Positions 1 through 10,623 of a stretch of 64,000 bases of DNA are shown piece by piece; the stretch's first letter is position 1, and every line of letters starts with the position of its first letter. Below the pieces are notes generated by a model. That model was given only the letters and a program-made list of their open reading frames with translations. It searched no databases and had not been told where the DNA came from. Source of the stretch: Acanthornis magna (taxonomy: Eukaryota; Chordata; Aves; Passeriformes; Acanthizidae); contig JAWUZG010000330.1 in assembly GCA_036785705.1 (NCBI GenBank), positions 1,023,953 to 1,087,952 on the forward strand, read 5' to 3'. The position numbers and the translations under genes were made by a program.

Positions 1-2
1 TA

Positions 3-1127
3 GCCAATGCTCTGTGGGGTTGGCTGGAAAAGTGGAGAAGGGCCAATTGGCAGTGTAGAGGAAAACCAATTTGGGCTGCTGAGGAGTGGAAAGACATTGC
101 TGCCCGGGCAGAGAAACTATCTGTGAAGGTCCGCCATGTAGACGCCCATGTCCCCAAGAGCCAAGCTAACGAGGAACACCAAAACAACAAACAGGTGGAT
201 CAGGCTGCACAGATAAAGGTGTCCCAGGTAGACTTGGATTGGCAGCATAAGGGAGAGCTGTTTCTAGCTTGATGGGCCCATGATGCCTCAGGCCATCAGG
301 GCAGAGATGCCACCTATAAGTGGGCACGAGACCGAGGGGTGGATTTAACCATGGACTATACCTCCCAGGTGATCCATGACTGTGAGACATGTGCCGAGAT
401 CAAGCAAGCCAAGCGGGTAAAACCCCTGTGGTATGGGGGAAGATGGACCAAATACAAGTATGGGGAGGCCTGGCAGATCAATTACATCACACTGCCTCAA
501 ACCCGCCAAGGCAAGCGCTATGTGCTCACAATGGTAGAAGCCACCACTGGGTGGTTGGAAACATACCCTGTGCCTCACGCCACTGCCCGTAACACCATCC
601 TGGGCCTTGAAAGGCAAGTCCTTTGGAGGCATGGTATGCCCGGAAGAATTGAGTCAGACAAGGGGACTCATTTCAAGAACAACTTTATTAACACCTGGGT
701 TAGGGAGCATGGCATTGGGTGGGTATACCATATCCCTTATCATGCCCCTGCTGCTGGCAAAGTAGAGCGGTACAATGGATTGTTAAAAACCACCTTGAAG
801 GCACTGGGTGGAGGGACTTTCAAGAATTGGGAGCAGCATTTAGCAAAGGCCACTTGGTTAGTTAATACCCGAGGCTCCATCAACCGAGCAGGCCCTACCC
901 GATCTGAGCTCCTCCATACAGTAGATGGAGATAAGGTCCCAACAGTACATGCCAGAGGCTTGTTAGGAAAGACTGTTTGGATTAATTCTGCCTCGTGTAA
1001 AGACAAACCTATCCGTGGGGTTGTTTTTGCTCAGGGATCAGGGTGTACTTGGTGGGCAATGCAGGAAAATGGAGAAATACGATGTGTACCTCAGGAAGAT
1101 TTGATTTTGGGTGAGGGCCATGTGTAA
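3..1127 (+). pseudogene. ERVL-like pol: RNase H end plus integrase, inactivated
   Basis: The reading frame is open from base 3 to TAA at 1126, apart from one in-frame TGA at 270-272. The first 80 or so codons are the C-terminal part of RNase H, with a VDAH motif and a later QVDQ Asp. Integrase follows. Its zinc-binding domain runs across the stop: HDASGH at about 276-293, then CETC near 373. The core has the second acidic residue in ESDKGTHF (near 654) and the catalytic Glu in GKVERYNG (near 765). The first catalytic Asp is missing: codon 480-482 is AAT (Asn) in WQINYI. The C-terminal domain ends in a conserved-looking RCVPQEDLIL stretch. The stop and the lost Asp make this a dead copy. The family call is by recognition. 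Confidence 0.85.
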
Positions 1128-1203
1128 TGTCAGGATGTACCATTGTTTGCTGAATGTTACTGCCACCATTTGGCATACATGCCAAATATATGCAATATGA
1201 ATG

Positions 1204-1236
1204 CATATATATATATATATATTTGTGTGTGTGTTT
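1204..1236 (+). repeat. (AT)n(GT)n microsatellite
   Basis: An AT-dinucleotide run passes into a short GT run between the pol stop and the LTR of the ERVL-like element. It is a simple low-complexity tract. Confidence 0.8.
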
Positions 1237-1292
1237 AGAATTAAAACATATTAGTTAGGCTTTAAGCCAACGATATGGAATAAGGGGTGGAA

Positions 1293-1872
1293 TGTCCTGG
1301 GGTGATGTAATGATAATCCTGTATCCCATATCATTTGCATGCCTGTCTAAAACTGTCCTGTAACTTTAACTGTGCTCAGCAGCCAGGAGAAGCTCTGCCT
1401 ACGCGGGATGTTTTGAAACTCTCCCCTGCTCGCTGTTCCGGGAGGAAGGGATGTTGCTTGGTCGGGCTGCTGCTGCTGCTGTGACTGCTGCTTTTCCTTT
1501 CCTCCTCCCCTGGGATTGCTTCTTCATCGTCTTTTTTTTGGACCTTTGTTTCCTCAAATTTTTCATTGGAGAACCCTGGGAGCCCCGGAGGATGGTGGAC
1601 AGGAAATCCCTGCGGGGGAAACCCTCGGACAGGGGTCACTGCACCTGAGGAGAAGGACACTAAAGTTCATCAACTGTTCATTTGGGTTTGGTGATTCCTT
1701 TTCCCCTTTCCCTTTCCCCTGTGCCTGTGGGGGAGCTGAATAAACAGTTTTTTTCCACTTTCCCCAAGCTTTTTCTGTTGTGGGGGAGGGGGTGCTGGAG
1801 GCCTTTGCTGTGGGGGGAGGTGTTCTGTTCAGAGCACTTTCCACCCAGGAAAATTGTCTCTAACCCCAGACA
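1293..1872 (+). repeat. 3' LTR of the ERVL-like element
   Basis: The segment starts TGTCCTGGGGTG directly after a purine-rich run (1283-1292) and ends in CCCCAGACA, giving the TG...CA ends of an LTR. A polyadenylation signal AATAAA lies at 1739-1744, about 130 bp before the end, as expected for U3-R-U5 order. The internal part is CT-rich, then G-rich. The 3' boundary is inferred from the terminal CA and may be off by a few bases. Confidence 0.7.
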
Positions 1873-2504
1873 ACGAGGCACAAATTTTAATTATTTATGT
1901 ATCTATTAAATAAACACATATTTAAATTTAATCTCTGCAGATTTGTTGACTTTTCTTTAATCCATTTTTGTAGGACATTGGACTATTTCAAAAAATACAA
2001 TTTCAAAGTCATCATATGAGCTGAGAGATCCAAATATAAGTTTTTGGTTCAGAATTTTCATGAAGTTACTTAAATCATATAATAGCAAACATATTTTTCT
2101 ACAGAATAAAGGCAGGCCCTACCTCACATAAACCATCCAAGATGAACTCTAGATGATGCTTGCCAGCCATGGGAAGCAGGACGCCTTTGGCAGCCTTGCC
2201 ATGGCCTCTGGCCTCCATGCAGAGCAGGAGCAGGGAGTGGCCTGTGTCCCCTCAGTCAGCTTTGGCTTGCCAAAAGGCAAGGGCAAAAGCTCACAGGGAG
2301 CCAGGGCTTGGTCCTGCCCTTGTGTTCCTGGGCATTGGGAGGGGCCGTGTGGGAGTGCAGGAATGTCCCTCAGGGGCTGGGGGCAGCGGGGCCTGGCGCT
2401 GGTTTTCCTCTCTTCCTGCAGCTCCAGGCACAGCTGCCTGACAAGGCACCACAGGCGGCTGTGGGCTCACCCTGCTCTCTGCCTGTCCCTTTGGCACTGC
2501 ACAG
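1873..2504. other. Inter-element spacer, then GC-rich start of the RhoGAP-like locus
   Basis: 1873-2120 is AT-rich with no feature I can name. From about 2150 the base composition jumps to GC-rich and stays so until about 6800, which marks the start of the duplicated RhoGAP-like locus. Short open frames here have no recognisable product. An upstream exon may exist but I cannot place it. Confidence 0.5.
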
Positions 2505-2979
2505 GAGCCCCGGAGCCCGAGTGAGAGCCTGCCGAGCATCAAAGCTGTGGCCGCGGAGCTGAAGGGCCGCCGTGCAGTGAGTGTCTCTCTGCTGCAGGCT
2601 CTGTGCCCGAGCACTTCTCCGTGAGCTCAGCCCCAGAGGCTGCTCACCTTCTGGCACGGCTTCTCTCTTGCACAGGGGAGGACACTGAGCGGCAGGAAGC
2701 TGGAGCGGCTGCTGGCAGAGCTGGAAAAGGTGAGAAGGGCTGCCTTTCTGCCCGCTGAGGCCTCTGGCTGTGCTGGGTGCCAGGGAGGTGTGGCTAGCAC
2801 AGTGGCCTCGTGTGGGGGAAGGGAAGCAAGGCTCGCTGGTGCCCCGGGGCGAGCAGAGGCATGGGGAGCCAGCGGCAGCGCCGGCACGTCCTTGCTGCTG
2901 CCAGCGACAGCACTGCTGCTGTGCGGGGCAGAGAGGCCGCAGGGCAGAGGCTGCTGCTGTGTGCCACGCTCAGGCTGCT

Positions 2980-3083
2980 GGGGCTGGGGGCGGCTGGCCG
3001 GTGGCCCTTTGAGCTCTGGGGCTGGGGGCGGCTGGCCGGTGGCCCTTTGAGCTCTGGGGCTGGGGGCGGCTGGCTGGTGGCTC
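2980..3083 (+). repeat. 38-bp minisatellite, about 2.7 copies
   Basis: Unit starts at 2980, 3018 and 3056 give a 38-bp period inside a putative intron of the RhoGAP-like locus. The units are nearly identical. They create long open frames on the minus strand (proline/glutamine-rich) that I regard as artefacts. Confidence 0.9.
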
Positions 3084-3452
3084 TCTGTGCCGTGGGGCTG
3101 CTCTGCAAGCGCACCTTGATTCTTGCAGGCTGATCCCCAGCAAGGGCCTGCCATGGCCCCTTCTGCCAACAGAGGACAACTTGGCCACTGCCCAGGTGAG
3201 TTTGGAGAGGAAAGGGCAGCCTCTGCTCTGGCAGTGAGCTGCACTCCCTTGTCCCCTGAGTGTGGCTGTGCAGGTGTGGCACCCGAGGGGGGACATCCGC
3301 TTCTGCCCACAGCTTGGAGAAAAGCAGGGCCAGGGCTGGGGCAGCTTATCCCAGCACCACGCCAGCTCTCAGGAGCCTCCGAGCCGCAGCCACACTTGCA
3401 GCTGCCAGCTGGGTGTGCCTGGGGTGCCGCATGGCTCTGCACAGCACTTTAG

Positions 3453-3482
3453 GCAGGGCAGGGCAGGGCAGGGCAGGGCAGA
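3453..3482 (+). repeat. (GGGCA)n microsatellite
   Basis: A short pentanucleotide run in an intron of the RhoGAP-like locus, with the last copy slightly changed. Confidence 0.8.
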
Positions 3483-5790
3483 GCAGGCTGCGAAAGCACT
3501 GGTCTGGCAGTCCCCACTGACAAGCTTTGGTTCTGTTTTGCTTTGCAGCAGGAGGGACCAGCGTTAGTGGTGACAGCAGCAGGACGAGGAGGAGGTGGCT
3601 GCCATGGCCCTTTGCTCTGTGGCAGGGCTCAGCTGGGGCTGCCCGGGCTCCAGGGCAGGAGGGTTCTGGCTGCAGCAGGGCGCTCTTTGGGCAGCCCCTG
3701 GCAGCTCTCTGTGCAGAGGATGGCACTGTGCTGCCCCAGCCCATCCAGGTAAGGCAGCCCGGACAGAGGCTGCCCATCCCTGTGTCCGGCTGCTGCACAG
3801 CCAATGTCCCCATGCACGGCCCCCAGCCATGGGCCACAGGGCTCTTCAGCCGTGGCTCAGCCTTCTGTCGCCAGCCCCGTGATGGCAGCAGGCAGGGAGC
3901 CCAGGCTGGGGAGGAGCTCTGGCCCTGGCCACTGCTCTTGGACCTGCCCAGCTCCTCACACACATCCCAGCCCTCCTGCCTCTCCTGCAGGAGCTGCTGG
4001 CTGTCCTGTGCCAGCAAGGGCCCACAACAGAAGGAATCTTCTTCAAAGTGGAGAGCACCACAGCAGTTCAGGAGCTGCGGGAAGCCCTGGACTGTGGCCT
4101 GCCCATCGACATGACAAGCCAGCTGGCGCTTCCTTCCTGCAGGAGTGTGGGATCCCCGACCGCTGGCTGAGAGCACCGCCAGAGCTGTGCAACACAGCCG
4201 CTGGCTGCACCCCTGCCTGGGGACAGCAGTGGGCAACTTGGCCCTGCTGATGGATGTTGCTTTCCTCTTCATTCAGGGAGGCCAAGAAGTTGCCTGCAGC
4301 CAACCTGCTCCTCCTCCAGCAGCTGCTCGCACTACTGCGACACATCGGCCAGCACACATCCACAGCCGAATGAGCTGCAGCAGCCTGGCCATCTGCCTGG
4401 GCCAAGCCTGCTGAGCCCAGCGCAGGAGGAGCAGCTGCACTTGGAGGCCATGCTGGCTGAGAATGACAAGGGAATGCTGTCCTCAGCAGCTGGCTGCAGC
4501 CTGGCTGGCCCACGGCAGCTTGGCTGCCCAGAGGTGTCTGTGCCTGGCAGTGCCTCTCTGCAGCCAAGGCTGGAGCAGGAGCTGCCTTCAAGAGCTGTCC
4601 CTGCAAGAGCCACCGCCTTGTGTGCAGAGGCAAGGCTCAACAGTGATGGCAGGTGCTGCTTGGCACACTGTCAGGCCCCAGGGCTGAGAGCAAGGCTTTC
4701 CTGTGTGCAGGTGAACGTGCTGGTGGAGTTTCTGATCATGGATATGGAGGAGATCTTTGGGGAGGAGACTGCTGGCTGGGAAGTCACCCACACCCACAGA
4801 GATATGCACAGGTAGGAGCAGGAAGGGCCTGGGGGTCCCAGAAATCTCCGCATCCAGCAGACAAGTAGCGTAGTGCTCACTTGTGGCTTTTCCTTTCTGT
4901 GCTCTTGTCTTCCAAGACATTGCTTGGCTGCATTTTGGTGCTTTTGCTTTCTAGAGCTGCCCCAGGAAGAGCAAAGTGGCCCTGCAAGCCAGGGAAATGA
5001 GGAGCCCCAGGCACAAAGCTGTCCCCATGAGACCCTCTCGCTGCCAGACAGCAAACAAGAAGACAGCAAGGAGGCCACACTGCTGGGGGCCCAAAAGGCA
5101 GAGGTGTGTCAGCTACAGAAACACCGGCACAACACATCCCAGAAAAGCACAAATTTTGTCACCCACCTCTTGAGATTTTGCCTTCCTTCTTTCCTGCCTG
5201 CCTTCTCACCTCTGCACTGACAGTTTGCTTCTGCAGTGCTTTAGGCACACTGGACAGTTTGCTTCTGCAATGCTTTGGGCACCTGCCTCCTCAGTGGACA
5301 AGATAGATGCAAATGAAAGCAGCAAGGGGTGTCATGGCCAACTTGAGGGGGCTTGTGCTCAGATGCCAGCTCATGCCAGCTGCCTCAGGTCTCCTTGGGG
5401 CAGCTGTACCGGGCGAGAGGGAGCTGATGCAAAGCAGCGTCTGCTCTGTGCAGCTAAGGGAGTGATTTTGCAGTCAATGCTTTACTCCTCCAGACTGTCT
5501 CTTGCCACCGCTCACCTCCACAATTTCTGCTTTAGGCGCCTCCAGATTTGCCTCCAAGCACCTGTGAGTCCTCCACAGAGTCCCAGGCAAAGGCTGAAGC
5601 CCTGACGAGCCCTTCTGAGTCAAGCAGGTAAGAGCATCTCACAGATGCTGCAAGGAGACTTAGCTCGTGACTCCTGGCTATGCCTAGCTAATCCAACCAT
5701 GCATGGAAAGGCTTGCAGGCTACCCCCAGGCAGAGGAAATAAGATGAAAAAGAGTATGAGAAGAGGTCTGGGCAGGAGACGGGGACTATG

Positions 5791-5869
5791 AGCCAGTGAG
5801 AAAGAGGCAGAGGCGCAGCAGCAGGAGATATACACAATGGAGGAGACTGCAACAACTCAAGAAGGCCAG
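5791..5869 (+). other. Candidate further 3' exon of the RhoGAP-like locus
   Basis: An open stretch rich in Glu and Gln (for example SEKEAEAQQQEIYTMEETAT) ends at a good donor (GTAGGG from 5870) downstream of the last clear exon. The acceptor is uncertain. It may be a tail exon or chance sequence. Confidence 0.3.
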
Positions 5870-6190
5870 GTAGGGATGTGCCAGGCTCTGCTGCCCACCT
5901 TTCCCTCCGCACTGCCCTGCGTCAGCCCAAGGCGCTGGCAAGGGCCGGCAAGGGCTGCTGCTGGGCAGGGCTTGGCAAGAGCTCCATGGCAGCTCTGCAG
6001 GGACTCTGCAGCCCTCGGCTCCATGTAGGAACATGGCCCTGTGCTTGTAGCTCTGCAGGAGGAGTGCATGCGTGGGGTGAAGCTGCCGAGGGAGAGGCTG
6101 TGCAGATGGGGCGGCCAGACTACCTCTCCTTCCAGTTCTATTTCCAGATCTTTATAGTTATAATGTAGGAGAAAAAGTTTTCATTCTGGA

Positions 6191-6680
6191 GGCCTTTCTT
6201 TCAAAAGTTTGAGGTCAATGGGTAATGAGGCAGGTCTTTGTCTATTTGGAGAGGGACATGCTGCTTTTTCCCCTTCTTGCCACACTCTGCTGTGCCTGTG
6301 GGGAACCTGGCCCTGCTGATGACCATTGCCTTCCTCTTCCCTCACAGTGGCCAAGAAGTTGCATGCAGCCAACCTGTTCCTCCTCCAGCAGCTGCTCACA
6401 CTGCTGTGACACATCGGCCAGCATGAGTCCACACCCAAATGAGCTGCAGCAGCCTGGCCATCTGCCTGGGGCCAAGCCTGCTGAGCCCAGTGCAGCAGGA
6501 ATGGCTGCACTTGGAGGCTATGTTGGCTGAGAATGTTGAATTTTTCAGCTAAGGTTTTCAATCTCAAGGCTCCTATTTCAAAAGTTCGGAGTCCATGGAT
6601 GATAAGGTAGGTCTTTTGCTATTTGGAGAGAGAGGTGTTGCTTTTCCCCCTATTTCCCCACTCTGCTGCCTCCGTCCCTT
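6191..6680 (+). repeat. Diverged direct repeat (about 115 bp) flanking the second RhoGAP exon copy
   Basis: 6191-6305 and 6568-6680 share most bases, including a common TTTCAAAAGTT core and a common CTATTTGGAGAG core, offset by about 377 bp. The RhoGAP exon copy lies between them. This looks like local tandem duplication of the gene-family sequence. Confidence 0.65.
6348..6533 (+). pseudogene. Second copy of a RhoGAP-domain exon, with stop
   Basis: This block is closely similar to the exon at 4277 and has the same upstream intron end (6295-6347 resembles 4222-4276, including a pyrimidine tract and CAG). It encodes the helical stretch around AANLFLLQQLLTLL and then hits TGA at 6407-6409, where the first copy has CGA. 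It keeps the GGGGCC at about 6471 that is one base shorter in the first copy, so the two copies have broken independently. No other exon of this second copy is clear. Confidence 0.65.
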
Positions 6681-6829
6681 CTTGTTTTGCCCTCTGTGCC
6701 ACCTCCCTGCCCTCTGGCCATGCTGGGGTGTGGGCTGGCAGCCGGGCCGGGCCAGCAGCACTGTCAGCCCCTGGTGCCAGCTGCCCACACCTGACAGGAG
6801 CAGCGGGAAGTGCAGGTGGCAGTAGGCAG

Positions 6830-7427
6830 TGTTATGGACAAAATGGCTTTCGTAGGCCAGTTTTCTATTACGTTGATGGACATTTTGTTAAGTTATATCA
6901 GGGCGGGGTTTGATGAAGTGGTTCATTGTCATTTTGAGTCATTCAGTTCAGTGTGCATGATGTGCGGGTGCAATTCGTTTAAAGGAACACCAGATAGTGA
7001 TACTTGGTACAGGGGATTACAACAGGAATGTTCCAGAAACTCGCCAAAAGCGTGATGACGTCTCTTTGACAACAGATTGGTGGACTCAGCTGATCAATAG
7101 TATGGACAAATGGTGAAATGATTGGACAGGAACGCTCCTCAAAACAGACCAACCACAGGCCCCCTAGATGAGCCAGTCGGGTTGAGGATTGAGAAATGCA
7201 GCAATCCCGTCCAATCCTAGACTTTAAGAACTGTGTGAGGTTTTGTGCCTTATCCTCCCAACATCCAGGACTGGCTAAGGGAGCACTCTGCATTGTGCAC
7301 TTGCAGTTCCTCTGGTTTGCTGTGCGGGGGTCAGGCTTATCCCAGTCCCTCGTTCCCTGAGTTGTTGTTTTGTGCTTAGGTTAATAAAGACCTAACTCTG
7401 AACAGCAGTGTCTCGCCATTTGTTACA
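6830..7427 (+). repeat. 5' LTR of ERV-A
   Basis: The segment begins TGTTATGGACAAAATGG and ends TTGTTACA, four bases before a PBS-like sequence, giving TG...CA ends over 598 bp. AATAAA is at 7383-7388. It follows the GC-rich RhoGAP-like block with a sharp change in composition. The partner 3' LTR is absent, so the target duplication cannot be tested. Confidence 0.75.
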
Positions 7428-7431
7428 ATTC

Positions 7432-7451
7432 TGGGGGCACTCATCCGGGAT
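7432..7451 (+). promoter_or_regulatory. Primer-binding site of ERV-A, tRNA-Pro-like
   Basis: The sequence from TGG at 7432 reads TGGGGGC then TCATCCGGGAT with two extra bases between. The tRNA-Pro site used by many class I retroviruses has the same two halves joined (family knowledge). It is probably a decayed or variant proline site. Confidence 0.55.
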
Positions 7452-8323
7452 AGCCACACCCAGAGGCAGTCCTGAAGAAGGATGAAGACAGGGAGACGTG
7501 CCCCGGCTGAGTTCAGCTGCCTGGAGTCACATTTCTTCGGGACCATGGACCAACTGCTGGCGATACCCAGGAAACAACTGGGAACCCAGCAAATCAGACG
7601 GCAGACCCCCCAGAGAGGAGAGCAGGGAGCCCAAGTGGGCAGGTGAGTACCCATGGAATGGGCAGCAGAGGAGACTGGGGGTGGCAGTTTGGTTGGGACA
7701 ATTTCCAGTGCCGTGCAGCACCAGGAAAACCTCCGGGACTCTGACTCCTAGCGCAGCGTCTGGCATTGGGGCGGCTGGCTAGGAGGGGGTTCCTCTGTCA
7801 GAACTCTCAGCTCAGTAGAAGCTCGCGCATGGAGTGGGGCAAGCTGAGGGGAGGGAGGCAGAGCAACCATTAGCTAATGTACCTGGGGGGTGGACTCCTC
7901 GGAGCAGGTCAAAGCGATTCCAGGCATAGCCAGGGAGTTAGGACCTTTGGAGCAGATGGGAAAACTCTCAGAGACCCACCGGGAGCATGTGGCCACCAGC
8001 CAGGGGAGTGCGCCCTACCTGGCAGGAGGGGGGAGATCGCAGTGTGTCTGTCCAAAGGGAAGTAGGACCTCAGTCCACTGCCCTGTGTGCGGGGGCTGGA
8101 GGCTGGCTGGGGGGGGAAGCCTCGCAGCACAGCGGCTTGCGGGAGGGGCAGGCAGCCAGCTGGGAGAAGTCCCTCACTCGCTAGGAGTGAGAGGGAGGAT
8201 AGATCCTGCCAAGGGTTGTATATTTTTGGTTGAGGTAGTTTTAAGTTTTTCTGATTGGAGCGGGACTGATTCGTATGTTGATTGTGTTTGGGTGTCTTTT
8301 TGCGTTAAACTTGTTTTGGTTTT
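7452..8323 (+). other. ERV-A leader, first part
   Basis: Non-coding leader between PBS and the ERV-B insertion. It is G-rich to about 8200, then T-rich. Several short frames are open but none is recognisable. It ends with TTTT at 8320-8323, one arm of the ERV-B target duplication. Confidence 0.6.
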
Positions 8324-8982
8324 TGTTATAGATGAACCACACAGAAGATTGACTTTCGTATTAGAGGTTGTTTAATTAATGAGTTACAAGGCTATAAAGG
8401 TTGTGTGTTAAGTGGTTAATTATAAAATGTTTATGATGGGTTTAATCAGTTAACCATTTATAATGTTTTGATGGTTGTTTTTCTCTCATAATACTTTCTT
8501 TTGTATGAAAGTTAAATAACGTTTTAAAATTCTATTAAAGAAATTGGGGGGAAGATGGCCGCCAAGGCAGGACTCCTGGAAAGTTCTGAAGAGAGTGTCA
8601 GTCAGGATGACAATCAGGGTAAGGACCAGCCCAGCTCTACCACCGAGCATGCCCCGTGGGGTGGGGTCAGAACAGATCGCCCCAGAAGGGTGAATACAGG
8701 GGGCAGGGCCAAGACAGACCGCCCCAGATGGGCAGATCCAAGGGGTGGGTAGGAAAATCTGTACCAGGGATTGGTGTAAAGTATCTAAAAGTAACAAGGT
8801 GTCTTGACTGACACTCAGAGGGAATAAAAAGAGCTGCACGTGCTCTGGGAGGCATGCCTCTGGCCAGACCAGCCACGCACCCAGCACTGCTGCATTGTTT
8901 TGTGGGCATCCCCTATTGTTGGTTGTTTTTCTGCTGTCAATAAACACTTTAAAATCTACAAAGTGAAGCCTCGTTCTTCACA
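8324..8982 (+). repeat. 5' LTR of ERV-B
   Basis: The LTR runs from TGTTATAG to TTCTTCACA, 659 bp. It contains a 27-bp stretch near 8444-8470 that the 3' LTR lacks. A TATA-like AATAAAAAG lies near 8825 and a polyadenylation signal AATAAA at 8939-8944. A PBS begins two bases after its end. Confidence 0.9.
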
Positions 8983-8984
8983 AC

Positions 8985-9002
8985 TGGGACCTCGTCCGGG
9001 AT
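8985..9002 (+). promoter_or_regulatory. Primer-binding site of ERV-B
   Basis: TGGGACCTCGTCCGGGAT lies two bases after the 5' LTR. It matches the tRNA-Pro site at most positions, differing in the acceptor-stem part, so it is either a decayed proline site or one for another tRNA with the same T-arm end. Confidence 0.7.
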
Positions 9003-9590
9003 AATCGCCTTGCCTCGGCGGACCTGGAGGGTGCTGGAAGAGAGGCGTGCCCCGCCAGAATTTTGGCGGCTCAACTGGGCCCTCCGCCCCTGCCGGCAGA
9101 CCGCAGGTGATTACCCCGAAGAACAAGAAAGGACCCACAAAGCAAACCAAAAGAAGAAGAAGAGAGGCGCCTGAGGGGCTTCCCCTGATCATGGAGTGGC
9201 CCACGAATCTGGTGCACACGGCCCGCAGTCGAAAAGCGGACAGTAGGTAGACTGTGGTGGGTGGTTTAGGGGGCCAAGCAAGTGTGTGAGTGTGTGAGAC
9301 GTGGACTGGACAGTCCAGATCCATGAAGTGAGTGCGGAGCTCTTCTAGCTGTGGTTCCGTCCCTCTGTGAGGAGGTCGGCCAACAAAGGAGCAAAGTGAG
9401 TGGAGAGGAATGAAGAGGGGCCCCCCGGGGAAATTCTCCACAGGAGTCATTAGGCCCGAGAGGTGAGAGTGAGGGTGGGAGGTAAGGGTCTCAAGTCCCA
9501 TACGGAAGAGGGTAAGGGAATCAAGTCCGGTACACAGACCCAGACCCCTGGGAGTGAGTGGGAGAAGGTGAGGGAACCAAGTCCGGTACA
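9003..9590 (+). other. ERV-B leader, first part, with tandem motif
   Basis: Non-coding leader up to the ERV-C insertion. From about 9466 it holds imperfect repeats of a unit with AAGTCCGGTACACAGACCC, spaced by G-rich sequence with GGTAAGGG or GGTGAGGG. GGTACA at 9585-9590, inside one unit, is the left arm of the ERV-C target duplication. Confidence 0.65.
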
Positions 9591-10289
9591 TGTGGAGGGA
9601 GATCTCTGGGTGGCCGCCGCTTCCTTGGACTGCCCCGCCCTAGAGGTGGAGGACAGCCTGGAGGAGGTGGAGACAGAGACCTAGGAAGAACACCTTGGGG
9701 GCAGTCTGGGGAGTGGCTTTGTCCAGGGACCCGCCCCTGGTTCCAGCTGTTTCCCTGCCCGTCAAGGCCAGGGGCAGGCTTTGGGCGTGGTTCAGTCTCT
9801 GACCCTGCCCTCTCTTCTGGCTCCTTCCATACTCCTCTCCCCTTGATAGGTCCCTCGACATCGGGACCGCCTTCCGTGTCGAGTGATTGGTCTTTCTCTT
9901 TATGTTCCGCCCCCTTGCTGCAACCCCATTGGTTGAGGTGACCCGGATAAAAGCTCGTGCACAGCCCTCGTTCGGAGCTGGTCTTGCCAGACCCCCAAGC
10001 ACTCCCGTCTCCCCGTTCCTTGGTTAATAAACCTGTTGTGGCAAACCAGCGGCTCCTCCGTCTTTTGTCTTCACGCGACACCTTCCATCGGCACTTGACG
10101 CAGGCATCGACGGCCGTGGGTCGCTGCGCCTCTCAGGAGAGCCATCCTCCTGTGACCCCATGAGGGTAAGCAGCGCATGCCGTTGGCGGAGCCTGCCCTG
10201 CTGCCTGTCGGCTGCCTCACAGCAGTGGGCTCACCGGGCTATCCTGGACTGAGTCAAGTTGACCTGGGAGCGGACTTCAGTCTGCAACA
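9591..10289 (+). repeat. 5' LTR of ERV-C
   Basis: It begins TGTGGAGGGAGATCTC and ends CTGCAACA. An inverted CCAAT box (ATTGG, about 9929) and a TATA-like ATAAAAG (9947-9953) precede AATAAA at 10026-10031, giving a complete promoter and polyadenylation layout. Its first 92 bases keep an open frame matching the U3-encoded Env tail of the 3' LTR. Confidence 0.92.
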
Positions 10290-10291
10290 TC

Positions 10292-10309
10292 TGGCGCATC
10301 AACATGGGA
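10292..10309 (+). promoter_or_regulatory. Primer-binding site of ERV-C, lysine-like
   Basis: TGGCGCATCAACATGGGA begins two bases after the LTR. The TGGCGC...AAC..GGG pattern is closest to tRNA-Lys-type sites, with mismatches. The tRNA assignment is tentative. Confidence 0.5.
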
Positions 10310-10623
10310 GCATTTGTGACCATGCGGACTGTGTCACCTGTTTGCCCACCAGTCTCCTGTGGCCCTACGTGCAGCACACGGGGAAATCCAGCGGTGCTCC
10401 CAGGGGTTGGATTAATCCGGGTGCCTCGCCAGCGACGGGACTGCGGACGAGACACCGGGACCACTCCATGGCCATGAAGAACTCGATGCCTCGGCTTCAG
10501 TTGGAGAGGGACCTCCGCCGCAGTAAGGGTAAGGGAGTACCCCCCTCGGCTCCCTCTCCCCCTTCTTTTTGAGTTTGCGCGTTTTCCCAGGCGTTGGGGT
10601 AGGTGGTTTTTCCGTAGAAAGAA
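10310..10623 (+). other. ERV-C leader
   Basis: A 314-bp untranslated leader between PBS and the gag ATG. It probably holds the splice donor and packaging signal. A GGTAAGGG-like run (CAGTAAGGGTAAGGG, about 10521) is a candidate donor for the env message, not proven. Confidence 0.5.

Larger units (their letters stand above)
1..1872 (+). mobile_element. ERVL-like endogenous retrovirus, 3' end (class III, env-less)
   Basis: This is the 3' part of a provirus; the 5' part lies outside the window. In order it holds the end of RNase H, integrase, about 165 bp of non-coding sequence with an AT/GT microsatellite, a short purine-rich run and a 580-bp LTR. No env frame lies between integrase and LTR. 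That layout, the integrase style and an LTR opening TGTCCTGG fit avian ERVL-type elements (family knowledge). The target duplication cannot be checked because the 5' LTR is not present. Confidence 0.8.
2505..5627 (+). pseudogene. Multi-exon RhoGAP-domain gene copy (ARHGAP20/TAGAP-like family), decayed
   Basis: At least eight exon-like blocks have AG acceptors, and most also have GT donors: 2505-2576, 2676-2729, 3129-3195, 3549-3748, 3991 to about 4240, 4277 to about 4480, 4711-4811, 4955-5103 and 5536-5627. Phases agree from 3129 to 3991: a one-base remainder is completed by two bases, and the next junction is in phase 0. The exon at 3991 opens the RhoGAP fold (ELLAVLCQQGPTTEGIFFKV). RhoGAP proteins use an arginine finger in a GIFR motif to speed GTP hydrolysis on Rho GTPases; here that position is Phe. 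Frame is lost near 4125-4135, where much of the domain middle is also missing. The exon at 4277 has two more single-base losses (near 4366 and 4408) compared with the copy at 6348. The exon at 4711 keeps VNVLVEFLI and IFGEE, typical of the domain end. Family naming is by recognition. Confidence 0.7.

Noticed and set aside
2627..3442. 271-codon minus-strand frame in the RhoGAP-like locus
   Set aside because: It overlaps plus-strand exons and owes its length to GC-rich sequence and the 38-bp minisatellite; the repeated Pro/Gln block is the minisatellite read backwards.
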